A stretch of DNA of 64,000 nucleotides, from assembly GCF_015690345.1 (NCBI RefSeq), contig NZ_JADPUN010000176.1, positions 1-64,000 on the forward strand, in the 5' to 3' direction. The notes beneath the pieces were generated by a model, which searched no databases, was not told where the DNA came from, and saw only the letters and a program-made list of their open reading frames with translations. The DNA is from Plantactinospora alkalitolerans (GTDB lineage: Bacteria > Actinomycetota > Actinomycetes > Mycobacteriales > Micromonosporaceae). Shown here piece after piece: positions 8,941 to 18,112 of this stretch; the stretch's first letter is position 1; each line of letters opens with the position of its first letter. Position numbers and translations under genes: made by a program.

Positions 8941-9861
8941 GGCCACCTCTGCCCGGGTCGGCATCGCGACCGCGCCGCCGGGTGACTCGCAGACCAGCCC
9001 GGCGACCCGGAGCGCGTAGCCGACCCGCTCCAGCCAGCCGGTCGGCTCCGTCGGCGACCCGTCGATGATCAGGTCGGCGATCAGGGCCGCCATCACCGAA
9101 TCGCCGGCTCCGGTCGCGTCGACCGCCTCGACCACGGGGGCTGGCAGCCAGACCGGTGCTCCGCCCGTGCCCGTCGAGACCAGTGCGCCGCGCGCCCCTG
9201 CGGTGATCACGACGGTGCCGGCCCCGAGAGCATGCAGCCGCAGCGCCACGGCCTCGGCCGATGCCTCCCCGTACAGCACCTCGGCATCGGCGGCGCTCAA
9301 CTTCACCAGGTCGGCGGAGCAGACGAAGCCGGCCACCACCTCCCGCAGGTCGGCGACCGCGGCCTGGTCCGGCAGCAGCCGGGGCCGGACATTCGGATCG
9401 AAGACCCGCAGGCCGGTGGCGAGCGCCCAGGCCCGCCGGGCGGCGGCGAGCACCGGCGGGCAGAGCAGCACGATCGAGCCGGCGTAGAGCACCGCCGCGT
9501 CAGTGATCAGCGGTACGTCGAGATCCTCCGGCCCGAGCAGCCCGTAGGAGAGCGGCTCACCGTAGAACCGGAAGTCCGGCTCGGCTCCGGCGAAGGTGGC
9601 CACCCCGAGCGTGGTCGGAGCGGGTCGCACCACGACGCCCTGCCGGCCGACCCCGGCGGTGTCGAGGAAGCCCCGGATCCGCCCGGCGAGTACGTCGTCA
9701 CCGAGCGACCCGACGAATTCCACCTCGGCGCCGAGCCGGGCCGCCCCGACGGCGACGTTGAGCGGCCCCCCGCCGATCGCCTGCCGGTACACCGGTTGCC
9801 CGTCGTACTCCCCGTCCAACAGGTCGACCAGTGCCTCGCCGAGCACCACCGCGTAACCCAT
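8923..9861 (-). CDS. PfkB-family carbohydrate kinase (fructokinase-like)
   Basis: 312-aa sugar kinase. The N-terminal PfkB signature is GGGPLNVAVGAARLG, and near the C-terminus DATGAGDS carries the catalytic aspartate and anion hole. Overall it is closest to bacterial fructokinases, phosphorylating a ketose with ATP. I chose the ATG at 9861 because GGGGAGG lies five bases upstream; an in-frame extension to 9948 has no such support. No transporter or other sugar gene adjoins it. Confidence 0.85.
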   Translation of the reverse strand: MGYAVVLGEALVDLLDGEYDGQPVYRQAIGGGPLNVAVGAARLGAEVEFVGSLGDDVLAGRIRGFLDTAGVGRQGVVVRPAPTTLGVATFAGAEPDFRFYGEPLSYGLLGPEDLDVPLITDAAVLYAGSIVLLCPPVLAAARRAWALATGLRVFDPNVRPRLLPDQAAVADLREVVAGFVCSADLVKLSAADAEVLYGEASAEAVALRLHALGAGTVVITAGARGALVSTGTGGAPVWLPAPVVEAVDATGAGDSVMAALIADLIIDGSPTEPTGWLERVGYALRVAGLVCESPGGAVAMPTRAEVAHRFPT

Positions 9862-9994
9862 CGCGCCTCCCCGATCCATCGCCGAGCACCATGCCGATCC
9901 CGATAACCCCGCGTCTGACCCACCCGTCGATGCCATCCCCGTACCCACGTCCTGACCGCGCTGATGTCACACCTCGCGAGCACACTCCGGCGTC

Positions 9995-10369
9995 ATGACG
10001 ACGGCACACGAGACTGTCTCGAAATACTGGACCATCTGCGAGGCGCGCGACTGGACGGGCTTCGCCGCACTGCTCGCCGAGGACGTGGTCTACGACCTGC
10101 CACAGCCCCGCCAGCGGATCAACGGACGCGACGCGTTCGTACGCTTCAACGTCGAGTATCCCGGCGACTGGCACGTGACGGTCGAGCGGGTGGTGGGCGA
10201 GGGCGCGCACGCGGCGTCGTGGGTCCGGGTCGCCGTGGACGGGGAGGACCTGCCGGCGCTCTCCTTCTTCGAGTTCGACGATGCCGGTCTGATCGTCCGG
10301 ATCACCGAGTTCTGGCCGGAGCCGTACGACCCACCGGCCGGTCGGGAGCACCTGGCCGAGAACTACTGA
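9995..10369 (+). CDS. nuclear transport factor 2 / SnoaL-like protein
   Basis: 124-aa NTF2-like cone-fold protein. It starts ETVSKYWTICEARDW, continues with LLAEDVVYDLPQPRQRINGRDAF, and ends with paired strands including FFEFDDAGLIVRITEFW, a standard SnoaL-like pattern. Members may be small isomerases or hydrolases, or ligand-binding proteins; no catalytic residues can be assigned. It is divergent from the sugar kinase. Confidence 0.8.
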   Translation: MTTAHETVSKYWTICEARDWTGFAALLAEDVVYDLPQPRQRINGRDAFVRFNVEYPGDWHVTVERVVGEGAHAASWVRVAVDGEDLPALSFFEFDDAGLIVRITEFWPEPYDPPAGREHLAENY

Positions 10370-10411
10370 TCCGATCCGATCCCCGATCGGTCCGATCCGA
10401 TCCCTGGTCAG

Positions 10412-10448
10412 CTTCCCGGCCGGTCGACCACGGTCGATCGGCCGGAAG
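10412..10448. terminator. hairpin after the NTF2-like gene
   Basis: The left arm CTTCCCGGCCGGTCGAC (10412-10428) pairs with GTCGATCGGCCGGAAG (10433-10448) with one bulge and a short loop, without a U-tract, as is common for actinobacterial terminators. Just upstream, 10370-10404 is a run of GATCCGATCC-type repeats. Confidence 0.6.
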
Positions 10449-10758
10449 TGTCTCATCGAGATCTGCCTATTGCGTCGGAGCCGGATTCGTGATGCGATTG
10501 CCCGTACCGAGCCAGTGCGGGGGCTGACGCGCTGTGCCGGGTGCCGGCAGGGGCCACGCCGAGGAGCACACATCCGTGATCGGACTGTGCGCCGTGTCGC
10601 CGCCTGCCGTCCGGCAGATACCAGCCCACCACCCTCCGGGGCAGGCCGGCGATACCGCAAACAGTGTCGGAAGCGGGCGCCCGCCTGCCGCGGGTCCCCC
10701 GCAGGTTGCCCGCAGCGTCAACTTCCCGCTGCGGTACCGCCCCCAGAAGGAGAACTCG
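10449..10758. other. leader region of the LPMO gene
   Basis: About 310 bp with no recognisable gene. It should hold the LPMO promoter, but no clear -35/-10 pair or palindromic operator could be picked out. The only firm signal is AAGGAG nine bases before the GTG start. Confidence 0.4.
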
Positions 10759-11865
10759 GTGAAACGTCTTCGCAGGATCGCGGTGCTCGGCGCCGTGGCC
10801 GCGCTTACCGCCGGCGTGATCGCGGTGGTCAATCCCAGCCCGGCCGTCGCCCACGGTGCCGCAATGGCACCGGGCAGCCGTACCTTCCTCTGTTGGAAGG
10901 ACGGGCTCAGCCCACAGGGCGACATCCGCCCCAACAACCCGGCGTGCGCGGCGGCGGTCGGGCAGAGCGGGGCCAACTCGCTCTACAACTGGTTCAGCGT
11001 GCTGCGCTCGGACGCGGGCGGCCGGACCACCGGTTTCGTTCCGGACGGGCAGCTCTGCAGCGGTGGGAACAGCAGCTTCAGCGGCTACAACCTGGCCCGC
11101 AACGACTGGCCGCTGACCCACCTCACCGCTGGCGGGAACTTCAACTTCAAGTACAGCAACTGGGCCCACCACCCCGGCACGTTCTACTTCTACGTGACCC
11201 GGGACGGTTTCAGCCCGACCAGCGCGCTGAACTGGAGCAGCCTGGAGAGCACGCCGTTCCTGACGGTGACCAACCCGCCGCAGCAGGGCTCGGTCGGCAG
11301 CAACGAGGGCCACTACTACTTCAGCGGGCAACTGCCGAGCGGTAAGAGCGGCCGGCACATCATCTACTCCCGCTGGGTCCGTTCGGACAGCCAGGAGAAC
11401 TTCTTCGGCTGCTCCGACGTGGTCTTCGACGGCGGAAACGGCCAGGTGACCGGGGTCGGGTCGGGCGGCACGAACCCCACCAACCCGCCGACCAGCCAGC
11501 CCACCAGCCAGCCCACCAGCCAGCCGACCAACCCGCCGACCACGGCACCGGGTGGCTCGGCCGGCTGCTCCGCCGCCTACCGCCTCACCGGTAACTGGTC
11601 CGGTGGCTTCCAGGCGGACGTGACGGTCAGCAACACCGGAACCTCGTCGCTCAGCGGCTGGACCGTCCGGTGGACCTTCGCGAACGGCCAGACCATCGGC
11701 AGCCTGTGGAACGGTACGCACAGCCAGAGCGGAAGCTCGGTGACGGTGCGCAATGTCGGTCACAACGGCAATCTCGCACCCGGTGGGACCGGGACGTTCG
11801 GCTTCACCGGCAGCGTCAGCGGCAGTACCAACGCCGTGCCGACGCTGACCTGCAGCAGTCCGTAA
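10759..11865 (+). CDS. secreted lytic polysaccharide monooxygenase (AA10) with CBM2
   Basis: 368-aa secreted copper monooxygenase. A signal peptide (residues 1-31) ends A-V-A and exposes His32 (HGAAMAPGS), the amino-terminal copper ligand; the second brace histidine is probably in NWAHHPGTF, about residues 137-138. The AA10 domain ends with ENFFGCSDVVF, followed by a Pro/Thr/Ser linker with PTSQ repeats and a C-terminal CBM2 domain (about 271-368). AA10 enzymes oxidatively cleave chitin or cellulose; the order resembles Streptomyces cellulose- or chitin-active forms. GTG at 10759 has AAGGAG upstream and directly precedes the signal peptide. Confidence 0.92.
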   Translation: MKRLRRIAVLGAVAALTAGVIAVVNPSPAVAHGAAMAPGSRTFLCWKDGLSPQGDIRPNNPACAAAVGQSGANSLYNWFSVLRSDAGGRTTGFVPDGQLCSGGNSSFSGYNLARNDWPLTHLTAGGNFNFKYSNWAHHPGTFYFYVTRDGFSPTSALNWSSLESTPFLTVTNPPQQGSVGSNEGHYYFSGQLPSGKSGRHIIYSRWVRSDSQENFFGCSDVVFDGGNGQVTGVGSGGTNPTNPPTSQPTSQPTSQPTNPPTTAPGGSAGCSAAYRLTGNWSGGFQADVTVSNTGTSSLSGWTVRWTFANGQTIGSLWNGTHSQSGSSVTVRNVGHNGNLAPGGTGTFGFTGSVSGSTNAVPTLTCSSP

Positions 11866-11881
11866 CCACCACCGCACACCG

Positions 11882-11916
11882 AACGGGCCCGGCGCCGATG
11901 GCGCCGGGCCCGTTTT
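11882..11916. terminator. strong terminator after LPMO
   Basis: A perfect 15-bp stem AACGGGCCCGGCGCC (11882-11896) / GGCGCCGGGCCCGTT (11900-11914) with loop GAT and two more T residues. It is followed by a short GGTGA tandem run (11918-11940). Confidence 0.85.
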
Positions 11917-11940
11917 CGGTGAGGTGAGGTGAGGTGAGGT

Positions 11941-11995
11941 GTTAGGAAGGGGCCCTTCTTCTACAGAAAACGATAAGAAGGGGCCCTTCCTTTCA
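11941..11995. repeat. dispersed palindromic element, copy A
   Basis: A 17-bp perfect inverted repeat, AGGAAGGGGCCCTTCTT (11944-11960) and AAGAAGGGGCCCTTCCT (11975-11991), around CTACAGAAAACGAT. It sits between the convergent LPMO and asparagine synthetase genes and could terminate both. A diverged copy lies at 36856-36909. Confidence 0.85.
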
Positions 11996-12000
11996 CTTTG

Positions 12001-13959
12001 TCAGCGGACCATGCTGCCGACTACCGGCTTGGTGAGGAGGGCGGACTGGTTGCGCTGGATGCCCGGGTCGAGGGTGCGGGCCACGAAGATCGCATGCCAG
12101 ACGCAGAAGATGAGGACCGTCCAGATCTTGCGGGAGTGGTCGGCCTCGCCCCGCCGGTGCTCCTCGAGCAGCCGCATCGCGTACGACAGGTCGAGCAGGT
12201 CACCCGCGCCGGAGATCGAGAAGATGTGCCGCGCCCAGTCGTACATCTCGCCGGCCAGCCAGACTCGGGTCGGGGTCGGGAAGCCCAACTTCCGCCGGTT
12301 GACGATGGCCGGCGGAACGACGCCCTGCAGGGCCTGCCGCATCGCGTACTTGGTGGCATCGGAACGGGGCGGCAGTTTCAGGTCGACCGGAATGCCGGCG
12401 GCGACGTCGAAGACCTCACGGTCGAGGAACGGCACCCGCACCTCCAGCGAGTGCGCCATCGAGATCCGGTCCGCCTTGACCAGGATGTCGCCGCGCAGCC
12501 AGGTGTAGAGGTCGATGTACTGCATCTTGGTCACGTCGTCCAGTTCGGTGGACTCCGCGTAGATCGGGGCGGTGACGTCGGTGTACCGCACCGAGGGGTC
12601 GTACCGGCGCAGCAGGTGCTGCTTCTCCTCCTCGGTGAACATCCGGGCGTTGCCGTAGTAGCGCTCCTCGATCGGGGTGGTGCCGCGCTCCAGGAAGCTC
12701 TTGCCCTTCACCCCCTGCGGAATCGCCTTGGAGACCGCGCGCAGCCCCTTCTGGACCCCGCCGGGCAGGCCGTTGACCGCACCGAGCGACAGCGGCTCCC
12801 GGTAGATGGTGTATCCGCCGAAGAACTCGTCCGCGCCCTCGCCGGAGAGCACCACCGTGACGTGCTCGGCGGCCTTCTTCGCGACGAAGTAGAGCGGCAC
12901 CAGGGCCGGGTCGGCGACCGGGTCGTCCAGATGCCAGACGATCTTCGGCAGCGCCTCCATCATGTCCTGCGGCCCGATCTTCGTCGGGATGGTGGTGACC
13001 CCGAGGTGCCGGGCCGAGTCCTGGGCCACCTCGATCTCCGAGTACCCGTCGACGTCGTAGCCGACGGTGAAGGTCAGGATGTTCGGGTTGAACTCCCGGG
13101 CCAGCGCCACCACGGCGGTCGAGTCGATGCCGCTGGACAGGAAGCAGCCCACCGGTACGTCGGCACGCATGTGCATCCGGACGCTCTCCCGCAGCGTCTC
13201 GCGGATCCGGTCGTACAGCTTCTGCGGCTCCTGGACCGGGGCGGGCCGGAACACCGGCCGGTACCAGCGGCGTACCTCGATCTGCTGGCCCGGCGTCCAG
13301 GTCAGGTACTCCCCCGATCCGATCCGGCTGATCCCCTGGTGCAGGGTGCCGGGCTCGGGGACGTACTGGAGGGTCAGGTAGTGCGACAGGCTGGCGGTGT
13401 CCACGCCCGCGTCGCCGGCGTGCGCCGAGGGGGCGAAGGGCAGCAGCGCCTTCTTCTCCGAGGCGAGGTAGAGACCGTCCCGGGTCTGCAGGTAGTGCAG
13501 CGGCTTGATCCCGAAGTTGTCCCGGGCGCCGAAGGCCCGGCGCAACTGCCGGTCCCAGATGACGAAGGCGAACATCCCGCGCAGCCGGGTGAGCACCTGC
13601 TCGCCCCAGTAGTGGAACCCGGCGACGATCACCTCGCCATCGCCGTTGGTGGAGAACTGGGCGCCGTAGTCGCGGGCCAGTTCCTCGCGCAGCTCGATGT
13701 AGTTGTAGATCTCACCGTTGAAGGTCAGCAGGTAGCGGCCGTTCGCGTACGGCAGCGGCTCGTGGCTGAGCGCCACGTCGATGATCGACAACCGCTTGTG
13801 CGCGAAGACGGCGTCGGTGTACCCGTCCGGCGTCGAAATCACCTCTACACCGGTCTCGTCCGGTCCTCGGTGGTGCAGGCATTCCAACGCGCCGGCCAGG
13901 GCGTCCCGATGCGCGCCGGCGTTGCCGTGCGCGCTGAAAAAGGCCAGGAGTCCGCACAT
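12001..13959 (-). CDS. asnB: asparagine synthase (glutamine-hydrolysing)
   Basis: 652-aa two-domain enzyme making asparagine from aspartate, ATP and glutamine. The class II amidotransferase domain begins M-C-G-L-L, so Cys1 becomes the nucleophile after Met removal; HHRGPDETG and LTFNGEIYNY follow. The synthetase domain has the pyrophosphate motif FLSSGIDST and LSGEGADEFFGGY. The length matches mycobacterial AsnB. I set the start at 13959 because it exposes the catalytic Cys and has GGAAAG nine bases upstream; longer starts would bury it. Probably housekeeping, since no biosynthetic cluster adjoins it. Confidence 0.92.
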   Translation of the reverse strand: MCGLLAFFSAHGNAGAHRDALAGALECLHHRGPDETGVEVISTPDGYTDAVFAHKRLSIIDVALSHEPLPYANGRYLLTFNGEIYNYIELREELARDYGAQFSTNGDGEVIVAGFHYWGEQVLTRLRGMFAFVIWDRQLRRAFGARDNFGIKPLHYLQTRDGLYLASEKKALLPFAPSAHAGDAGVDTASLSHYLTLQYVPEPGTLHQGISRIGSGEYLTWTPGQQIEVRRWYRPVFRPAPVQEPQKLYDRIRETLRESVRMHMRADVPVGCFLSSGIDSTAVVALAREFNPNILTFTVGYDVDGYSEIEVAQDSARHLGVTTIPTKIGPQDMMEALPKIVWHLDDPVADPALVPLYFVAKKAAEHVTVVLSGEGADEFFGGYTIYREPLSLGAVNGLPGGVQKGLRAVSKAIPQGVKGKSFLERGTTPIEERYYGNARMFTEEEKQHLLRRYDPSVRYTDVTAPIYAESTELDDVTKMQYIDLYTWLRGDILVKADRISMAHSLEVRVPFLDREVFDVAAGIPVDLKLPPRSDATKYAMRQALQGVVPPAIVNRRKLGFPTPTRVWLAGEMYDWARHIFSISGAGDLLDLSYAMRLLEEHRRGEADHSRKIWTVLIFCVWHAIFVARTLDPGIQRNQSALLTKPVVGSMVR

Positions 13960-14152
13960 GGCGGTCATCTTTCCACGCGGACCTGTGCGGCGTGCCGGCA
14001 CCGCCGGGAGACCGGACCCGGTCCGGCACGGTACCGTCGGATCACGCCAGAAGCGGGATCAGGTCAGCCGGACGAGGAACCGGATCGACCTCGCGAGGAT
14101 CCGACCAGACGTCGCGGGAGATCGGGCCGAGCCGGACGAGGGAGGAGCGGCG

Positions 14153-15682
14153 ATGTCCGACGAGCGGACCGACATCACGGCAGAGCCGGGACAGACTGAC
14201 CCGGCCCGTACCGAGTCACACGACCCGGACTTCCCGGAGAAGTTCCTCGAGTTCATGCGGCAGGGGTGGCGGGACAGCACGCTGCCGGTCGGGCCGCGCC
14301 CCGAGGTGCCGAACTACGCCAAGCGCCGGGCGGCACTGTCGGCCGCGCTGGCCGGTGAGACCCTGGTGATCCCCACCGGTCCGGAGAAGGTCCGGGCGAA
14401 CGACACCGAGTATCCGTTCCGGCCGGGCAGCGACTTCGCATATCTGACCGGCGACCACGCTCCCGACAGCGTGCTGGTGCTCCGCCCGAACGGCTCCGGC
14501 CACGACGCCGTGCTGTACATGCGGCCCCGGTCGTCCCGGGACAACGACGAGTTCTTCCGCAGCCGCAACGGCGAGTTGTGGGTCGGCCGCCGGCACACCC
14601 TGGCGGAGAAGTCCACCGAGCTGGGCATCGAGACCGCGCCGCTGGAGGAGCTGGCGGACGCGCTGGCCGACTGCGCCCCCCGGCGGACCCGGGTGCTGCG
14701 CGGGCTGGACCCGTCGGTCGACGCCGCCGTACGTTCGTACGAGCCGCGCAGGCCGGAGGCGCCGGCCGCCGGGCAGGAGGAGCAGCCGACCCCGCTCGGC
14801 CGGGACCGGGAACTGGCCGCACTGCTCGCCGAGCAGAAACTGGTCAAGGACGAGTGGGAGATCGCCCAGCTCCAGGAGGCGATCGACGCCACCGTACGCG
14901 GCTTCGAGGACGTGGCCCGGGTGCTGCCGGCCGACCGGCCGGTGACCGAGCGGCTGGTCGAGGGAGTCTTCGGGCTGCGGGCCCGGCACGACGGCAACGG
15001 CGTCGGCTACAACTCGATCGTCGGCTCCGGTGAGCACGCGACGATTCTGCACTGGATCCACAACACCGGCCTGACCCGGCCGGGTGAACTTCTGCTGATG
15101 GACATGGGGGTGGAGGGGCACAACCTCTACACCGCCGACGTCACCCGGGTGGTGCCGGTCTCGGGCACCTTCAGCCCACTGCAACGGCAGGTGTACGACA
15201 TCGTCTTCGCCGCACAGCAGGCCGGCATCGACGTCATCCGGCCCGGGGTCGCGTTCAAGGACGTGCACCGCACCTGTATGCGGGTGCTCGCCGAAGGACT
15301 CTCCGACCTGGGGCTGCTGCCGGTCAGCGTGGACGAGGCGATGGACGAGGAGTCGATGGTCTACCGCCGGTGGACGCTGCACGGCTTCGGGCACATGCTC
15401 GGGATCGACGTACACGACTGCGCCAACGCCCGCAAGGAGCAGTACCGGGACGGCATCCTCGGCGAGGGCTACGTGCTCACCGTTGAGCCCGGGCTCTACT
15501 TCCAGCCCGAGGACGACCTGGTTCCCGAGGAGTTGCGCGGAATCGGCGTACGCATCGAGGACGACGTGCTGGTCACGGCGGACGGCGCGGTCAACCTGTC
15601 GGTGGGGCTGCCGCGCCGGGCCGACGAGGTGGAGGCGTGGCTCGACGCCCAGCGCACCGCCGGCCCCCGGCTGCCCGGCTGA
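14153..15682 (+). CDS. pepP: Xaa-Pro aminopeptidase (aminopeptidase P, M24B)
   Basis: 509-aa dimetal aminopeptidase that removes N-terminal residues ahead of proline. It has an N-terminal creatinase-like domain followed by the pita-bread domain with all five metal ligands in order: Asp in LLMDMG, Asp in YTADVTR, His in GFGHMLG, Glu in TVEPGLY and Glu in RIEDDV. ATG at 14153 is preceded by GGAGGAG. It is divergent from asnB across a 190-bp region. Cytoplasmic, with no signal peptide. Confidence 0.92.
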   Translation: MSDERTDITAEPGQTDPARTESHDPDFPEKFLEFMRQGWRDSTLPVGPRPEVPNYAKRRAALSAALAGETLVIPTGPEKVRANDTEYPFRPGSDFAYLTGDHAPDSVLVLRPNGSGHDAVLYMRPRSSRDNDEFFRSRNGELWVGRRHTLAEKSTELGIETAPLEELADALADCAPRRTRVLRGLDPSVDAAVRSYEPRRPEAPAAGQEEQPTPLGRDRELAALLAEQKLVKDEWEIAQLQEAIDATVRGFEDVARVLPADRPVTERLVEGVFGLRARHDGNGVGYNSIVGSGEHATILHWIHNTGLTRPGELLLMDMGVEGHNLYTADVTRVVPVSGTFSPLQRQVYDIVFAAQQAGIDVIRPGVAFKDVHRTCMRVLAEGLSDLGLLPVSVDEAMDEESMVYRRWTLHGFGHMLGIDVHDCANARKEQYRDGILGEGYVLTVEPGLYFQPEDDLVPEELRGIGVRIEDDVLVTADGAVNLSVGLPRRADEVEAWLDAQRTAGPRLPG

Positions 15683-15810
15683 GCTGGCCGCGAGCCGGGC
15701 GGCTGAGCCTGGCCCGAGTCCGGCCGGCAGCCATCGCCGACGGTCGCTGCCAGCAGTCCGCGACGGTACGATGGCGCTGCGTCATCACCCGAACGGTAGG
15801 GAAGGCGTCC

Positions 15811-17544
15811 GTGCACGAGAGCAACCTCGGCGAGCCGCCCCGGGCCCCGACCAAGAGCGTGCTGAGGCTGGCCTTCGCGCTCGCCGGGGTGGTCGCCTTC
15901 GTCTGCGGCTACGTCGGGCTGTACCAGCACCTGTCCAGGTCCGGCGAGTACGGCCACACCCCGTTCGACCTGTTCTACTACGACCTGCAGCTCTTCGTGC
16001 TCGGCGCACCGCCGCTGGACGAGGGTGGGCCGTTCCCTCCGCTGCTGGACATCGCCCGGTTCGCGGCACCGGCCGTCACCGCGTACGCCGTGGTGGAAGC
16101 CTGCCGGCTGCTGTTCGCCACCGAACTGCGTCGGCTCCGGGACCGGAACGCCCGCGGACACGTGATCGTCTGCGGCGACGGCCTCGTGGCGGACACCCTG
16201 ACCCGCCGGCTCCGGGCCGCCGGCCGGCGGGTGGTGACCGTACGCTCCGACATCGGCACGGCGTCCGGGGTGGGCGGGGTGGCCCGGGCCGCCCGGGATC
16301 CCAGCGTGCTGCACGGTGCGGGGATCAGCCGGGCCCGAGCCGTCTACGCCTGCACCGACGACAGCGCCACCAACGCCGCGATCGGACTGGCGGCGGCCCG
16401 GCACGGCCGCTCCCCGCTGGCCGTCTACGCCCAGGTCGGCGATCCCGAACTCTGCCTGGCGTTGCAGGCCCGGCATCTCGGTCTGGCCCGGCAGCCCGGC
16501 GCCCGGCTGGACTTCTTCAACGTCGACGACCTCGCCGCCCGGAAGCTCCTCACCGAGGAACCGCTGATCGCCGTGGCCGGGCGGCCACCCCGGGTGGTGA
16601 TCCTCGGGGCCACCGCGTTCGGCCGGGCGGTGCTGGTCGAGCTGGCCCGACGGTGGCGGGTACGCGACCCGCACGGCACCCACATGATCCCGCTGGCGCT
16701 GGTCGACGAGTCGGCGACCGAGGTGGCGGCCCAGCTCACCCACCGGTACCCGTTCCTGGCCCGGGTCTGCCGGATCATCCCGCTCGACGGCGGGCTCACC
16801 GACCTGCCGCAGCGGCTTCCCCGGATCGGGTTCCCGTTGCCTCCGGACCGGGTCTTCATCTGCTACGACGACGAGGAGCAGGCGCTGAAGACCGCGTTGA
16901 CCGCCGAGCAGTTGTGGCACGGCGGCCCCGGTTCGATGGTCGTCCGGTTGGACCGGCTGGCCAACCTGCGGGAGGCGTTCGGCAGCGGACACGGCATCGG
17001 CGTCCTCGACGACCTCTCCGGGGCGCTCCGGCTCTACGGCGTGGTGCACGCCGCGTGTGATCCGGCGCTGATCGGGGACGATCTGGTGGAGCGGTTGGCC
17101 CGGGTGATCCACGAGAGCTACGTGGTGGCCCGCCGCCGGCACGGCGAGCAGCCCGGCACCAACCCGTCGCTGGTGCCCTGGGAGGAACTCTCGGAGACCC
17201 TGCGGAGGGCCAACCGGGAGCAGGCCAAGGACATCGGGCGCAAGCTGCGCGAGCTGGGCTGCGCCCTGTCGCCGCGGGTCGGGCCGGGCGACGAGCACGC
17301 CCTGGCGGAACCGGAGATCGAGCGGCTGGCGATCCTGGAGCACCAGCGCTGGCTGGCGGAGCAGCAGGCCGGCGGCTGGCAGTACGCCCCCGACCGCGAC
17401 GACGCGCGCCGTCTGCACCCGGCGTTGAGCCCCTGGGAGGATCTACGGGAGGATCTACGCGAACGAAACCACGAGGCGGTCCGGGAATTGCCGGTCATCC
17501 TGGCCGACGCGGGCTTCAGGATCGTCCGGGTCGGGCACGCGTAA
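15811..17544 (+). CDS. membrane protein with TrkA-N (Rossmann) domains and C-terminal RyR domain
   Basis: 577 aa. Two hydrophobic segments (about residues 13-36 and 70-105) resemble a minimal two-helix channel-like unit. Two Rossmann folds follow, with glycine-rich starts HVIVCGDGLVAD and RVVILGATAFG, as in TrkA-N/RCK nucleotide-sensing domains. The last 110 residues contain a RyR domain, core about 500-570, with LEHQRWLAEQQAGGW, YAPDRDD and a final NHEAVRELP. Bacterial RyR domains have been linked to predicted nucleotide-second-messenger systems. GTG at 15811 has GGGAAGG upstream. The SLOG gene follows after 20 bp. A ligand-gated membrane effector or sensor is inferred. Confidence 0.8.
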   Translation: MHESNLGEPPRAPTKSVLRLAFALAGVVAFVCGYVGLYQHLSRSGEYGHTPFDLFYYDLQLFVLGAPPLDEGGPFPPLLDIARFAAPAVTAYAVVEACRLLFATELRRLRDRNARGHVIVCGDGLVADTLTRRLRAAGRRVVTVRSDIGTASGVGGVARAARDPSVLHGAGISRARAVYACTDDSATNAAIGLAAARHGRSPLAVYAQVGDPELCLALQARHLGLARQPGARLDFFNVDDLAARKLLTEEPLIAVAGRPPRVVILGATAFGRAVLVELARRWRVRDPHGTHMIPLALVDESATEVAAQLTHRYPFLARVCRIIPLDGGLTDLPQRLPRIGFPLPPDRVFICYDDEEQALKTALTAEQLWHGGPGSMVVRLDRLANLREAFGSGHGIGVLDDLSGALRLYGVVHAACDPALIGDDLVERLARVIHESYVVARRRHGEQPGTNPSLVPWEELSETLRRANREQAKDIGRKLRELGCALSPRVGPGDEHALAEPEIERLAILEHQRWLAEQQAGGWQYAPDRDDARRLHPALSPWEDLREDLRERNHEAVRELPVILADAGFRIVRVGHA

Positions 17545-17564
17545 CGACGAACGGACGGTGCTCG

Positions 17565-18047
17565 ATGGCCCGCATCGGTGTCACTGGTCATGTAGTGCTC
17601 GCCGACGGAACCGCAGATCTGGTCTACGCCCGGTTGACCGAGGAGCTACGGCCGTACGCCGGGCCGGACCTGCTCGGGATAACCTGCCTCGCCGACGGCG
17701 CCGACCAGCTCTTCGCCCGAGCGGTCCTCGCCTCCGGCGGCAGGTACGAGGTGGTCATCCCCGCCCGGGACTATCGGCGGCGGGCGGTCGAGGCGCACAA
17801 CCTGGCGACCTTCGACGACTTGCTACGCCAGGCGAGTTCGGTGTCGTACATGCCGTTCCCGCAGTCCGGCCGGGAGGCGTACCTGGCGGCGAGCATGGAG
17901 ATGCTGCACCGCTGCGATCGCCTGTTCGCCGTCTGGGACGGCCGACCGTCGGCCGACGTGGGCGACACGGCGGACGTCGTACAGGCCGCGCACGCGCGCC
18001 ACCTGCCGGTCACCGTGCTCTGGCCGACCGGGGCGCGGCGGCGCTGA
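17565..18047 (+). CDS. SLOG-family Rossmann-fold protein
   Basis: 160-aa single-domain protein of SLOG/LOG-like type: a short first strand ARIGVTGHV, then ITCLADGADQLFARAVL, a strand VVIPARDY and a C-terminal CDRLFAVWDGRPSADVGDTADVV, matching the glycine-rich nucleotide-binding layout of the superfamily. SLOG proteins are predicted to bind or make nucleotide-derived signals; some relatives are cytokinin-type phosphoribohydrolases. The gene starts 20 bp after the RyR gene, so it is probably co-transcribed. Activity is unproven. Confidence 0.72.
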   Translation: MARIGVTGHVVLADGTADLVYARLTEELRPYAGPDLLGITCLADGADQLFARAVLASGGRYEVVIPARDYRRRAVEAHNLATFDDLLRQASSVSYMPFPQSGREAYLAASMEMLHRCDRLFAVWDGRPSADVGDTADVVQAAHARHLPVTVLWPTGARRR

Positions 18048-18112
18048 CCGTACGGTCCGGGCCGGCTCGGCGTCCGGTTCCGCGATTGATGTCCGCTTCT
18101 AGAATCGAGTTC

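Noticed and set aside
12001-14199. Long plus-strand open frame antisense to asparagine synthetase
   Set aside because: High-GC antisense openness; product has no recognisable domains while the minus strand encodes a full AsnB.
12001-15682. asnB as part of a peptide antibiotic cluster
   Set aside because: The AsnB is of housekeeping length and neighbours are unrelated; no NRPS, RiPP or tailoring genes nearby.
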